This document shows, in pieces, positions 43,691 to 52,915 of a stretch of DNA of 64,000 bases. The notes below the pieces were generated by a model. That model saw nothing but the letters and a program-made list of their open reading frames with translations, did no database searches and had not been told where the DNA came from. The position numbers were made by a program, and so were the translations under genes. Within the stretch, counting starts at the first letter, position 1; each line of letters opens with the position of its first letter. Location of the stretch: positions 62,001 to 126,000 of the forward strand of contig JACJYT010000004.1 of the NCBI GenBank assembly GCA_020635975.1. The letters run 5' to 3'. Source of the stretch: Chitinophagales bacterium (lineage in GTDB: Bacteria > Bacteroidota > Bacteroidia > Chitinophagales > UBA8649).

Positions 43691-45237
43691 TGAGATTTCC
43701 TTTTCTCTTTTTAATTTTTATTCTTTTATTACTCTCTTGTGCGAATCCAGTTGCACCAACGGGAGGAGATAAAGATGTTGAGGCACCCAAGATTTTATTA
43801 AGTCAACCAGAGAATGGCATGCTTAATTATCAAGGCAAAAAAATAGAGTTGCGCTTTAACGAATACTTTGTGTTCTCTGCTTCGAGTGATAAATTGCAAA
43901 TAACTCCAGCACTAGAAGAAATGCCAAAGTTTACGGTAAAAGGAAAAACTTTGATAATGGAACTTCCAGAAACTTTAAAAGAAAACACTACCTATTCCAT
44001 TAGCTTCTTAGGTGCAATTAAGGATTTTACAGAAGGTAATGTTATAGATTATTATAAGTATGTTTTTTCTACAGGTCCTTTTATTGATTCATCTTCTATA
44101 AGTGGAACAGCCTTTAATGCAAGTGATAAAAAGCCCATGGCTAATGTTACGGTTGGACTTTATAGTGTGCAAGATACAGGGGTTTTAATTTCTTCCAAAC
44201 CGATTTATTTGGCAAGAACTAACACTGCCGGACAGTTTAAAATAGATTATATTAAAGATGGGGATTACCTAATTGCCGCAATAGATGATAAAAATTTAAA
44301 CTATATTTTTGACCAAAATACAGAAGCTATAGCCCTACCCAGTGTACCTCTTCGAATAGAAGGAAATCTTAGTTTAGAGCAGGGAGTAGCCCTATTCTTG
44401 AATGAAGTACAAGCAGATATTTTGGAGTATAAACTATTAGGAAATAATACTTTAGTGCTTTTATTTAACCAAGAACTTGAATCTATTAATTTAGATATTC
44501 CAGAGTATAGCGAGGAGGACTTATTGTATTTTAGTAAGTTTCAGGATAGTTTGTTTTATTCCTGGAGTGATACCAGTTTAAGCGAAATACATATTTATTA
44601 TAGTATTGGGCAAACTAGTAGAGATAGCTTATTGATTCCTTTGAAGAAGAATCTTCAGAAAAGAAAATTGGATTTAATTAGATGTTCTAGTTCTAAATTG
44701 ATTGTGAACTTGCCCATGCCCACGCTGAGTCTAAATAAAGCGGCGGTGCATATTGTAGATAGTTTTGGAACTAATATGGATTTTGACTTTGAACTAATTC
44801 GGGATAGAATAATTTTTACTACAAGCTTTGAGCTTGGAAAAAATTATACCCTGCAGATGGATGCGGGTGCCCTGCTATATTTTACAAAGGAAGTAAGTAA
44901 GCAGGATCTAAAATTGGAATTTAAAGCCCAAGAAGAGAAAGCAAAAAGCAGTATAATTATAAAGATGAATGCTGTTCAGAACGAAGGGATTAGATTAGAT
45001 TTGTTGGCAAAGGATAAAAAGATAAGAACTTACGATTTAAGTGGTTTACAAAGCCTGAGCATGGATTCTTTAAATGAGAATACCTACAGTTTTAAAATCT
45101 ATACCGATAGCAATAGAAATGGGCGTTGGGATACTGGAAATTTTGAAGAAAAGAGAGAGGCTGAATTTCTATGGTTTTATTCGGCACCAATAGAATTAAA
45201 AAGTGATTGGGATAAGGAACTGAATATTAGTTTTTAA
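43690..45237 (+). CDS. Ig-like domain lipoprotein
   Basis: 515 residues with a lipoprotein signal peptide (LLLLSC with Cys17, then ANPVAPTGGDKD). A Big_5/SbsA-type Ig-like domain covers about 30-125 (APKILLSQPENGMLNYQGKKIELRFNEYF in outline). A CarboxypepD_reg-like segment follows (about 135-220), then weakly defined beta-rich sequence. The N-terminal CANPVAPTGGxKD pattern is common in Bacteroidota outer-membrane lipoproteins. It is coupled to mnmG by one-base overlap and convergent with glpD, overlapping it by 11 bases. Confidence 0.85.
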   Translation: MRFPFLFLIFILLLLSCANPVAPTGGDKDVEAPKILLSQPENGMLNYQGKKIELRFNEYFVFSASSDKLQITPALEEMPKFTVKGKTLIMELPETLKENTTYSISFLGAIKDFTEGNVIDYYKYVFSTGPFIDSSSISGTAFNASDKKPMANVTVGLYSVQDTGVLISSKPIYLARTNTAGQFKIDYIKDGDYLIAAIDDKNLNYIFDQNTEAIALPSVPLRIEGNLSLEQGVALFLNEVQADILEYKLLGNNTLVLLFNQELESINLDIPEYSEEDLLYFSKFQDSLFYSWSDTSLSEIHIYYSIGQTSRDSLLIPLKKNLQKRKLDLIRCSSSKLIVNLPMPTLSLNKAAVHIVDSFGTNMDFDFELIRDRIIFTTSFELGKNYTLQMDAGALLYFTKEVSKQDLKLEFKAQEEKAKSSIIIKMNAVQNEGIRLDLLAKDKKIRTYDLSGLQSLSMDSLNENTYSFKIYTDSNRNGRWDTGNFEEKREAEFLWFYSAPIELKSDWDKELNISF

Positions 45238-46882
45238 AGGCAGTTGCTTCAAGCATGTATTTAAGAACTTGTTCTTTCTGAATTTGGATTTCCTCTTTAC
45301 TATACTTAAGCTTTTTAGCCAGAAAATCTGCGCTTTCGTCTAAATATTTTTTGATATTCGGCAAATCAAAATAGAGTTTAGAACTTCTTCGAATATAGAA
45401 ATCCTCTAATTTTAATACGGCTTCATTTTCAATGCCGTAATTTAATTCGGCTAGCAAACTATTAATTTCATTGTCCGATTCGGTTTTCTGAAATTCTAAG
45501 TAATCGGAAATGATGATGTTGGTTTGCGTTCCATATCGATACACCCATTCCTTTATCTTTTCTACACTAAGACCGTATTGCTTATTCGTACTAGTTAATT
45601 CTATTATTAAATCGCCGATCTCTCTAGAGCTGGCAAAGTCGCCGCCAAAAAGACTTAGTTTAGCTGTCTTACAAGGCCCAAGGTCTGTTTTATGGATTTT
45701 GCCTGCGATTATGTTTACAATCCTTTCCGCCATTTTTCTATATCCAGTCAGCTTTCCGCCAGCTATGGATATTAAACCACTATCGGAAATAAATATTTCG
45801 TCCTTTCTAGAAAGTTCACTTGGTGATTTTCCATCTTCATGAATTAATGGTCGCAATCCTGCCCAAGAAGATTCTACTTGCTTTAGACTTAGTTCTATTT
45901 CGGGAAACATATTATTCACCGCATTTAGAATATAGTTTACATCTTCTAACTCGCACTGCGGACTGTCAATTGCTTGGTTGTAGACGGTATCTGTTGTTCC
46001 TATATAGGTTTTGTTTTGGCGCGGAATGGCAAAGACCATTCTTCCATCTTTAACATCAAAATAGATGGCTTGTTTGATAGGTAAGGCTTTGAAAGGAACA
46101 ACAATGTGCACCCCTTTAGTAAGTTGAAGTCTTTTGCCTTTTAAAGAATTGTCTTTTTTTCTAAGTAAATCTACCCAGGGACCCGTTGCATTAACTACAC
46201 ATTTTGCGCGAATTTCGAAATTTTCATTGCTTATGAGGTCTTTTATTTCAGCTCCTGCAATTTGAGAATTTTCATATATAGGCTTAGTGAATTCGGCATA
46301 GTTTAAACAAACGGCACCAAATTCAACCGCTTTTTTAATGTTTTCTATCGTTAGTCGAGCATCGTCTGTTCTATATTCGTAGTACATACCTCCACCTATT
46401 AATTTAGAACTATCTAAAAGTGGTTCTGCTTTTTTTGTGCTTTTTTTGTCGAGCATTTTGCGTTGCTCTTTATTTTTAACTCCTGCTAAGAAATCGTAAA
46501 CCCAAAGAGCCGCAGAGGTAGAAAATTTACCCAAGGAACCTTTTTTAACTATAGGTAAGAGCATTTTTTCTGGAACCACTAAATGCCTCGCATTGCGATG
46601 TACTACTGCTCGCTCGGTTCCTACTTCTTTAACCAAAGCAATATCGAGTTGCTTCAAATATCTTAAACCGCCATGTATCAATTTCGTTGAACGGCTGCTA
46701 GTGCCCCAGGCGAAGTCGTGCTTTTCTACTAAGGCAACCTTAAGTCCCCTCGAGCTAGCATCTAAGGCGATTCCTGCTCCCGTAATTCCACCACCAATAA
46801 TTAATAAATCATAGCTATTGTTGCTTTCAGAGATTTGGGCGGATCGGTTTGCCGAAGAGAAAGAAAAAGCGCCTTTTTTCAT
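45227..46882 (-). CDS. glpD: FAD-dependent glycerol-3-phosphate dehydrogenase/oxidase
   Basis: 551 residues. It oxidises glycerol-3-phosphate to dihydroxyacetone phosphate at the membrane, passing electrons to quinone. The FAD motif is IIGGGITGAGIALDASSRG (28-46), followed by the family signature SSRSTKLIHGGLRYL. The C-terminal helical DAO_C domain extends from about 400. It can use glycerol-3-phosphate released by the phosphodiesterase at 27061. The overlap with the Ig-like lipoprotein end is 11 bases. Confidence 0.93.
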   Translation of the reverse strand: MKKGAFSFSSANRSAQISESNNSYDLLIIGGGITGAGIALDASSRGLKVALVEKHDFAWGTSSRSTKLIHGGLRYLKQLDIALVKEVGTERAVVHRNARHLVVPEKMLLPIVKKGSLGKFSTSAALWVYDFLAGVKNKEQRKMLDKKSTKKAEPLLDSSKLIGGGMYYEYRTDDARLTIENIKKAVEFGAVCLNYAEFTKPIYENSQIAGAEIKDLISNENFEIRAKCVVNATGPWVDLLRKKDNSLKGKRLQLTKGVHIVVPFKALPIKQAIYFDVKDGRMVFAIPRQNKTYIGTTDTVYNQAIDSPQCELEDVNYILNAVNNMFPEIELSLKQVESSWAGLRPLIHEDGKSPSELSRKDEIFISDSGLISIAGGKLTGYRKMAERIVNIIAGKIHKTDLGPCKTAKLSLFGGDFASSREIGDLIIELTSTNKQYGLSVEKIKEWVYRYGTQTNIIISDYLEFQKTESDNEINSLLAELNYGIENEAVLKLEDFYIRRSSKLYFDLPNIKKYLDESADFLAKKLKYSKEEIQIQKEQVLKYMLEATAFKN

Positions 46883-46897
46883 AGATTAGATTAGAAC

Positions 46898-46928
46898 ACA
46901 AAGATGCTTATAGTCTTGACTTAATACA
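46898..46928 (-). promoter_or_regulatory. Candidate glpD promoter
   Basis: On the minus strand TTG (46928-46926), a 20-base spacer and CATCTTTG (46905-46898) approximate the TTG / TAnnTTTG pattern with one mismatch. Confidence 0.4.
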
Positions 46929-46997
46929 AACATTTTTTAAAGAAAGCGAGGGTGCAGGGTTATTTTTCTTAACTTTATTATTTAAAAATTAAGCTAA

Positions 46998-49229
46998 ATG
47001 AATAAATTAAATATTTTCATTTTGTGTCTACTCGTGTTTTTTAATGCTCAAGCACAAATTCCACATGGAGGATTTCCTAAAAGTTTACTTAAAAATCAGC
47101 AGCTTTCGATAGTGCCAGTAAGCGAAACTCCTTCAACCAACATAGAAGCTTTACATCAAGAAGATCTAATTGTTGATCAAATTAAAGACATTCCTTGGCG
47201 TTATGGTTATATTCATTACGTAGATTTAGGCTTTGAAAACGGCAGCTTTGATTTTTTACCTAATGGCGATCGAATTTGGCGTTTGAAAGTTAAAAGTAGT
47301 GGCGCTCAAACCATCAACCTTACTTTCGATAACTACCGCTTAGTTCCAGGAGCAGAGCTTTTTGTGTATAACAATGATTATTCTAGAATTTTAGGTTCTT
47401 TCACTTATGAGAATAATAAGGAACACGGTTTTCTTACCACAGATTTAATTCCAGGAGAGGAAGTAACCATAGAGTTGTATGAACCAAGTTCTGTAATAGG
47501 TTTAAGCCAATTACACCTTCAAAGAATAGTAAATGGCTATAGAAGTTTAGATTATCAAAAGAAGTACATTGGCGATTCAGGTTCTTGTAATAACAATGTA
47601 ATATGTCCGGAAGGTGACCCTTGGAGAGATCAAATCCGTGCAGTGGGTATTTTACTATCTCAAAATAACTTAAGTGCAGGGTTTTGCTCAGGTGCTTTAA
47701 TTAATAATACATGCAACGATGGTAGAGCCTTTTTCTTAACTGCAAATCATTGTGGTGCTGATGACCCCACTACTGTGGTTGGTTTTAATTTTCAGTCTAG
47801 CGCATGCAATACCAATTCTGGTCCATATCCAAGCAACACGATATCTGGTGTAACGCGAAGAGCTAGTAATGCAGGATCGGATTTTATGTTGCTAGAATTG
47901 AGTAGTATTCCTCCGGCCAGCTACGAAGTTTTTTATGCAGGTTGGGATAACTCGGGTTTCTTGCCTAGCTCACAAGTTGGTATTCATCATCCAGCTGGAG
48001 ATGTTAAAAAAATTACTTTTGATAACCAAGGCGCTATTCAAGCAACGTATTCAGGAGCGCAATGTTGGCGTATTTTGAACTGGGAGGATGGCACAACAGA
48101 AGGTGGGTCGTCGGGATCTCCGCTTTTTAATCAGGATGGAAATATCATAGGGCAACTATATGGCGGAACGGCAAGTTGTTCTAATAATATTGACGATTAT
48201 TATGGTCGCTTTGATGTGAGTTGGGATAATGGTTCGAGTGCTAGTGATGAGTTGGTTTCTTGGCTCGATCCATGTAATTTAGGTGTAAGCGTGCATCCCG
48301 GTTATGATCCGAATGCTATAGTTTTAACACAAGATATAGCACTTAATTATGTAGGAGCACCTTCGGGAGAAGCCTGTGCATCTACCATAGCACAAGCGCT
48401 TAATATTAGAAATAGAGGAACAGATGATGTTACTTCTGTAACCATTAATTATGGTGTAGATGGTGCTTTGTCGCAATATACTTGGAATGGCTTATTGACT
48501 TCTAATCAAAGTGCACAAATTCCTTTAGATTCCTTAGTTTTTTCAACAAGTGGTAGCTATAGTTACCAGGCCTACATCAGTTCTTCTAATTTGAGCAACG
48601 ATGAAAATTTAAACAACGATACAGTAAACATCAATCTTCTCATCAATCTTGGGGTGCAGGTAGAAATTAATATAGCTACGAACATCAATGGCGGCGAGAA
48701 TTACTTTGAAATTACCGATGAAAATGATAACATCATTGAAGCAGAAGGTCCTTTCGGATTTATTCAGAATTTGAGTTTTTCTTATTGTTTACCAGCCGGT
48801 TCTTATTGTATCAACATGTATGATGATGGAGGAAATGGTTTAACAGCTATTATTCCGGGAGGTTTTGATCAAGGCAATTATCAGCTTATTGTAGGGGGAG
48901 TGGAAATTGTGAATACGGCGAGTATTGGTAGCGGACACGAATATTGTTTTGAGTATGTAGAGCCAATAGATACAACAGGAATTAGAAATTTTGGAGATAA
49001 TATAACATTTAGAGTTTTACCGAACCCAAATCAAGGTAGCTTTGTTGTTAAAGCCGAAGAGGAAATTTTGATGATTGAGATCGTAGATCTTCTTGGTTCT
49101 GTGGTTTATCAAGAAGCAGGTCTCGGCAAAAATTCACAAATTCATTTAGGAACTGCGGTGCCTGGAGTTTATTTAATCAAACTTAGTACTGCTAGCGGTT
49201 CTGCTTACGAGAAGTTTGTTATTAAATAG
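46998..49229 (+). CDS. Secreted trypsin-like (lysyl endopeptidase-type) serine protease with T9SS sorting domain
   Basis: 743 residues with a signal peptide (1-20, ending NAQAQ). A propeptide is followed by an S1-fold protease with His251 in LTANHCGAD, Asp295 in GSDFMLLEL and Ser372 in EGGSSGSPL, plus several cysteines that could form the disulphides typical of lysyl endopeptidases. A beta-sandwich (about 445-655, CARDB-like and then a calcium-type MYDDGGNGL stretch) follows. The last 75 residues are a T9SS type A sorting domain (FRVLPNPNQGSFVVK...GVYLIKLSTASG). It is a secreted or surface-anchored protease. Confidence 0.92.
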   Translation: MNKLNIFILCLLVFFNAQAQIPHGGFPKSLLKNQQLSIVPVSETPSTNIEALHQEDLIVDQIKDIPWRYGYIHYVDLGFENGSFDFLPNGDRIWRLKVKSSGAQTINLTFDNYRLVPGAELFVYNNDYSRILGSFTYENNKEHGFLTTDLIPGEEVTIELYEPSSVIGLSQLHLQRIVNGYRSLDYQKKYIGDSGSCNNNVICPEGDPWRDQIRAVGILLSQNNLSAGFCSGALINNTCNDGRAFFLTANHCGADDPTTVVGFNFQSSACNTNSGPYPSNTISGVTRRASNAGSDFMLLELSSIPPASYEVFYAGWDNSGFLPSSQVGIHHPAGDVKKITFDNQGAIQATYSGAQCWRILNWEDGTTEGGSSGSPLFNQDGNIIGQLYGGTASCSNNIDDYYGRFDVSWDNGSSASDELVSWLDPCNLGVSVHPGYDPNAIVLTQDIALNYVGAPSGEACASTIAQALNIRNRGTDDVTSVTINYGVDGALSQYTWNGLLTSNQSAQIPLDSLVFSTSGSYSYQAYISSSNLSNDENLNNDTVNINLLINLGVQVEINIATNINGGENYFEITDENDNIIEAEGPFGFIQNLSFSYCLPAGSYCINMYDDGGNGLTAIIPGGFDQGNYQLIVGGVEIVNTASIGSGHEYCFEYVEPIDTTGIRNFGDNITFRVLPNPNQGSFVVKAEEEILMIEIVDLLGSVVYQEAGLGKNSQIHLGTAVPGVYLIKLSTASGSAYEKFVIK

Positions 49230-49234
49230 ATTTT

Positions 49235-49570
49235 ATGATAGATTGGATTGCTCTTGAAAAAAGTGCGCAATTAGAAAGTTTAGAAAAGGAGTCTCTAAAT
49301 AAAACAATAGTCTTATTTAAGCATAGTACGCGCTGTGGGATGTCTTTACATGCTAAAGAAAAATTAGAAAGTAGCTCATCTATTTTAAGGGATAAGGCAG
49401 ATTTTTATTATCTCGACTTGTTAAATTATAGGGAAGTATCTACAGAAATTGCGCAACGTTATAAGGTGATTCATCAAAGTCCCCAACTTATCGTCTTAAA
49501 AAATGGCAAAGTAAGTTACCATATTTCTCATGGGGCTATTGAGCCCAATACCCTAGTAAAGGAGTTATAA
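49235..49570 (+). CDS. ytxJ: Bacillithiol system redox-active protein YtxJ
   Basis: 111 residues of thioredoxin-like fold. The redox motif is FKHSTRCGMSLHA with a single active Cys, matching YtxJ/DUF2847 monothiol bacilliredoxin-type proteins that reduce bacillithiol mixed disulphides. The C-terminal HQSPQLIVLKNGK is the conserved cis-Pro region. It implies bacillithiol use in this organism. It lies 5 bases after the protease gene and is followed by a terminator. Confidence 0.9.
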   Translation: MIDWIALEKSAQLESLEKESLNKTIVLFKHSTRCGMSLHAKEKLESSSSILRDKADFYYLDLLNYREVSTEIAQRYKVIHQSPQLIVLKNGKVSYHISHGAIEPNTLVKEL

Positions 49571-49627
49571 TTAGAAGAAAAAGTAAGCTTCTACGGGTAG
49601 TAAAAAACTAATTTTATAGAATCCATA

Positions 49628-49657
49628 AAGGCTTTACAAATTATTGTAAAGCCTTTT
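49628..49657 (+). terminator. Rho-independent terminator after ytxJ
   Basis: Stem AAGGCTTTACAA (49628-49639) and its exact complement TTGTAAAGCCTT (49644-49655) with a 4-nt loop, followed by TT. The T-run is short, so it may be only partly efficient. Confidence 0.75.
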
Positions 49658-49670
49658 GTATTTTTACTAA

Positions 49671-50789
49671 GTGAAGAACTGGGTACTCTTTGTTTTTATA
49701 GCTCTATTTTTTAGTCTAAATGCGCAAAAATTTCAGATTAACGAAGAGTATAGTCCAAAACTTAATGTTTCTGGCAGTTATTATTGGGGCATTATTCTAA
49801 AACACTCCACTAAGTTTGTTCCAGATATTACCCAAAAGTCGCATGGCTTTGAGCTGGCCATATCTAAAGTAACTAAAGGCGAAAAAGAGTGGCAACGTAA
49901 GCTCAATTATCCAGAGCTTGGAGGTGCTTTGTTTATGGCGCGTTTTGGTGACAATGAAATTTTTGGCAACGCCTATGCCCTTATACCTTATGTAAAGTTT
50001 TGGATTCTGCGAAGAAAGAAAGTAGATATGTTTTGGCGAGCAGGTCTCGGATTAGGCTATTTAACAAAGCCTTTCGATTACATTTCTAACCCAACAAACA
50101 ATGTAATTGGTTCGAAAATAAATAATTGCACGCAGTTTAGTTTCGGAGCGGATTTTAAGCTACAGCCAAGTTTAACTTACTTCTTGGCAATGAATTTCAC
50201 ACATTTTTCTAATGCTTCATTTCAAGCGCCCAATTTAGGAATTAACTATTTAGCTTTTTCAACGGGTTTTAGATATTTGCCTAATTCTGAGCAAGGAACT
50301 TATAATGAAGAACCAATTTCTAAACCAAAGCAAAAGAATTTTTTCCGCTTCAATTATGCCATGGCCTTTTATGAAGATAGGGTTCCTGGAGGACCAAAAT
50401 ATCCCATCTATTTATTTAGTGCAGCTTATGCACGAGCAACTAGTATAAACAATAGGGTGTTTTCTGGTTTTAATTACGCCTTCGATATTGGAAAGAAAGA
50501 ATTTTTAAGTCAGTTTGTATATGAGGCTAAAAAAAGTAAAGCGAGCGATTTTAGTTTTTTTGTAGGCGATGAGCTCTTTTTAGGAAGAGTGAGCTTAGAT
50601 GCCTTGATAGGGGTGTATATTTTAAAGGCCCACGATAATACCACGCCAATTTTCGCCAAATTAGGTTTAAACTATCACGCGGTGAAATTTGGACCAAGCA
50701 AGGAGAAAAGTTTGTTTGTTGGGGTGCACATGAAAACCCACTACTTTGTTGCGCAATATTTTGATGTGGGTATAGGCATCAACTTATAG
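49671..50789 (+). CDS. PagL-like acyloxyacyl hydrolase / lipid A 3-O-deacylase family outer-membrane protein
   Basis: 372 residues from a GTG, with a signal peptide (1-18, ending LNAQ). The first 220 residues resemble the acyloxyacyl hydrolase (PagL) barrel: YWGIILKHSTKF, VDMFWRAGLGLGYLTKPF, and NFTHFSNASFQAPNLGINYL, whose His-Ser pair would be the catalytic His and Ser. It could remove acyl chains from lipid A in the outer membrane. The C-terminal 150 residues form further beta strands that extend beyond the usual PagL size. It starts 13 bases after the terminator. Confidence 0.78.
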   Translation: MKNWVLFVFIALFFSLNAQKFQINEEYSPKLNVSGSYYWGIILKHSTKFVPDITQKSHGFELAISKVTKGEKEWQRKLNYPELGGALFMARFGDNEIFGNAYALIPYVKFWILRRKKVDMFWRAGLGLGYLTKPFDYISNPTNNVIGSKINNCTQFSFGADFKLQPSLTYFLAMNFTHFSNASFQAPNLGINYLAFSTGFRYLPNSEQGTYNEEPISKPKQKNFFRFNYAMAFYEDRVPGGPKYPIYLFSAAYARATSINNRVFSGFNYAFDIGKKEFLSQFVYEAKKSKASDFSFFVGDELFLGRVSLDALIGVYILKAHDNTTPIFAKLGLNYHAVKFGPSKEKSLFVGVHMKTHYFVAQYFDVGIGINL

Positions 50790-51737
50790 TCAAAAGAAGA
50801 TCTTAAACATAAGTCCATCGCTACCCGCAACTATTGCCTCACTTTCGTTTTTAATATACACTGTTCGCAAGTTAGCATGTTCGTAATTGTGCTCTACCTC
50901 TAACCAAGAATCAAAAAAGTTACTTGTGTAAAACAAACTACCGTTTTCGCCGCAAACAAAAGCATTTTTATTATAAACGCTTAATCCCTCTAGATTTCCT
51001 TTGGTGGTGAAAAACCTAGATTTGTTTGCGCTTTTGTCCCAATTACTGCCTTTGTTTTTTGAACTTAGAATTTTTCCTTCATAGCCTATAGCTAAGCCTT
51101 CACCTTGTTGGTTAAAATCCACTGCCTTGAAAAAATCTCCTTGGCCATTAGTGGCAACGAGAGAGTTGCCGCCATCATAAGTTTTATAAATTACACCATA
51201 AGAGCAAAGCACACCCTCTTCTTCATCAAAGAAATAGGAGGCTTCGAAACTTTGTAAATAATCGCTAAAAGACAAACTACTGCTATTGAAGTTATATTGG
51301 CATAGTCCACCAAAATGATAGCTACTTCCCGTACAAATTAACACGGAAGAATCGTTCAAAAAGTGAACCGAATTACAAGCGCTCATATCTGGGTATTCCT
51401 CATAGTCCCAGGAATTTCCACCATCTTCTGTTTTGAGAATTCCGCCCCAAAAAGCCCCAGCAATACCTTTATTTTCGTTTAGAAATTCTAATTCGAAAAT
51501 AATATTAAAGTGCTCATATACAATATTCCAACTAGTTCCTCCATCTTCACTTTTGGCAATAAAACCACTTTTCCATAATTCGCCACCACAGGCATAGGCT
51601 ATATTTTCGTCAAGGAAAACAATATCATAAATATCGTTGTCTGTGGCGATATTTAATTCTTGGGTTTCCAATTTTATGCTTTCTTTGGCACAAGAGGAAA
51701 GGAGTAAAAAGAGAAAGATAAATTTAAACCACTTCAT
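50790..51737 (-). CDS. YCF48-like / BNR-repeat lipoprotein
   Basis: 315 residues with a lipoprotein signal (LLLSSC with Cys16). Repeated motifs of the form GGxSW (SEDGGTSWNIV, TEDGGNSWDYE, TYDGGNSLVA, KNKGSNWDKS) mark a seven-blade YCF48/BNR-type beta propeller. It should be anchored in a membrane facing the periplasm or surface. The function is unknown. It overlaps the aminotransferase gene upstream by 14 bases. Confidence 0.85.
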   Translation of the reverse strand: MKWFKFIFLFLLLSSCAKESIKLETQELNIATDNDIYDIVFLDENIAYACGGELWKSGFIAKSEDGGTSWNIVYEHFNIIFELEFLNENKGIAGAFWGGILKTEDGGNSWDYEEYPDMSACNSVHFLNDSSVLICTGSSYHFGGLCQYNFNSSSLSFSDYLQSFEASYFFDEEEGVLCSYGVIYKTYDGGNSLVATNGQGDFFKAVDFNQQGEGLAIGYEGKILSSKNKGSNWDKSANKSRFFTTKGNLEGLSVYNKNAFVCGENGSLFYTSNFFDSWLEVEHNYEHANLRTVYIKNESEAIVAGSDGLMFKIFF

Positions 51738-52908
51738 GGATGCTTTTTAATATTATCTCGCAGGATAAATGGATTTCTTCTGTACTTATTACTAAAGGGG
51801 GTGCTATACGCATAGAAGAATTATTGAACAAAAACCAATCGGATATTAGCCCATTTTTTAAGCATTGATCAATAATTTTTTTATTCTCCTCGAAACTTGA
51901 AAATTCTAAGGCCATCATTAAGCCCACTCGATTAATTTTTTTAATTTTTGCATCTTGCAATAAGTCTTCAAAAACTTGTCCTTTTTTTTCTACTTGCTCT
52001 ACGAGGTGGTTTTCAAGAAGAAATTCTAGAGAAGCTAGGGCCGCTGCGCAGCTCACTGGGTGACCACCAAAACTAGTTATATGTCCTAAGAATGGATCAT
52101 GTTGAAGCTTTTGCATTAGATGCTTAGAGCTCACAAAAGCACCAAGGGGCATTCCTCCTCCAAAAGCCTTAGCAAGTAATAAAATATCGGGACTGATTTT
52201 TTCTGTTTCAAAGCGAAACATACTACCCGTTCTACCCATTCCGGTTTGGATTTCATCTAAAATTAAAAGTGCTCCAGCTGCTTTGCAATGTTTTTCCAGG
52301 CTTTGCAAAAAACCTGGCGCTGCTTTAACTACTCCAGCCTCTCCTTGCACAGCTTCTACAATTACCGCAGCGGTTTTTGTACTGATAGATTTAAGTGCAT
52401 CGAAATCATTATAAAGAAGCATGCGACAATCGGGAATTAGAGGGCGAAAATTTCGTTTAAAATATTCGTCTCCCATCACACTTAAAGCACCCATTGTGCT
52501 GCCGTGGTAGCTGTTTTTGAAATAAAGAATCTCAGACCTGCCACTTGCCCTTTTAGCTAGCTTTAGTGCTCCTTCGGTTGCCTCTGCTCCAGAATTTGTA
52601 AAATACACACTTTGAAGATTTTCGGGCAAAATAGAAGCTAATTTACTAGCAAGTAAAACTTGTGGCTGTTCTACGTACTCCCCATATACCATGAGGTGCA
52701 TGTACTTTTCGGCCTGTTCTTTAACCGCATTAACTATTTTAGGGTTGCTGTGGCCAAGGCTACTTACGGCAATTCCAGAAATTAGATCAATTAATTTTTG
52801 ACCACTTAAAGTGTGAATGTATATTCCTTCAGCATGACTTGCATCTATAGCGAGTGGAGCCTCGCTCGTTTGTGCCACATGACGAAGAAATAACTGTCTG
52901 AGGTTCAA
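51724..52908 (-). CDS. Class III PLP aminotransferase (ornithine/acetylornithine type)
   Basis: 394 residues. Class III signature: FTNSGAEATEGALKLAKRASGR, LILDEIQTGMGRTG with the PLP-ring Asp218, and Lys247 in LLLAKAFGGGMPLGAF as the Schiff-base lysine. It moves an amino group between an omega-amino donor and 2-oxoglutarate. Close relatives are called ornithine or acetylornithine aminotransferase, but the donor is not certain. The next gene downstream (YCF48-like) overlaps it by 14 bases. Confidence 0.93.
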   Translation of the reverse strand: MNLRQLFLRHVAQTSEAPLAIDASHAEGIYIHTLSGQKLIDLISGIAVSSLGHSNPKIVNAVKEQAEKYMHLMVYGEYVEQPQVLLASKLASILPENLQSVYFTNSGAEATEGALKLAKRASGRSEILYFKNSYHGSTMGALSVMGDEYFKRNFRPLIPDCRMLLYNDFDALKSISTKTAAVIVEAVQGEAGVVKAAPGFLQSLEKHCKAAGALLILDEIQTGMGRTGSMFRFETEKISPDILLLAKAFGGGMPLGAFVSSKHLMQKLQHDPFLGHITSFGGHPVSCAAALASLEFLLENHLVEQVEKKGQVFEDLLQDAKIKKINRVGLMMALEFSSFEENKKIIDQCLKNGLISDWFLFNNSSMRIAPPLVISTEEIHLSCEIILKSIHEVV

Positions 52909-52915
52909 TGCTCTT

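Noticed and set aside
28000..45000. GC-skew switch as proof of the origin
   Set aside because: Short hand counts of G and C were dominated by the coding strand on both sides of 35.4 kb, so no replication-linked skew change could be claimed without a full calculation.
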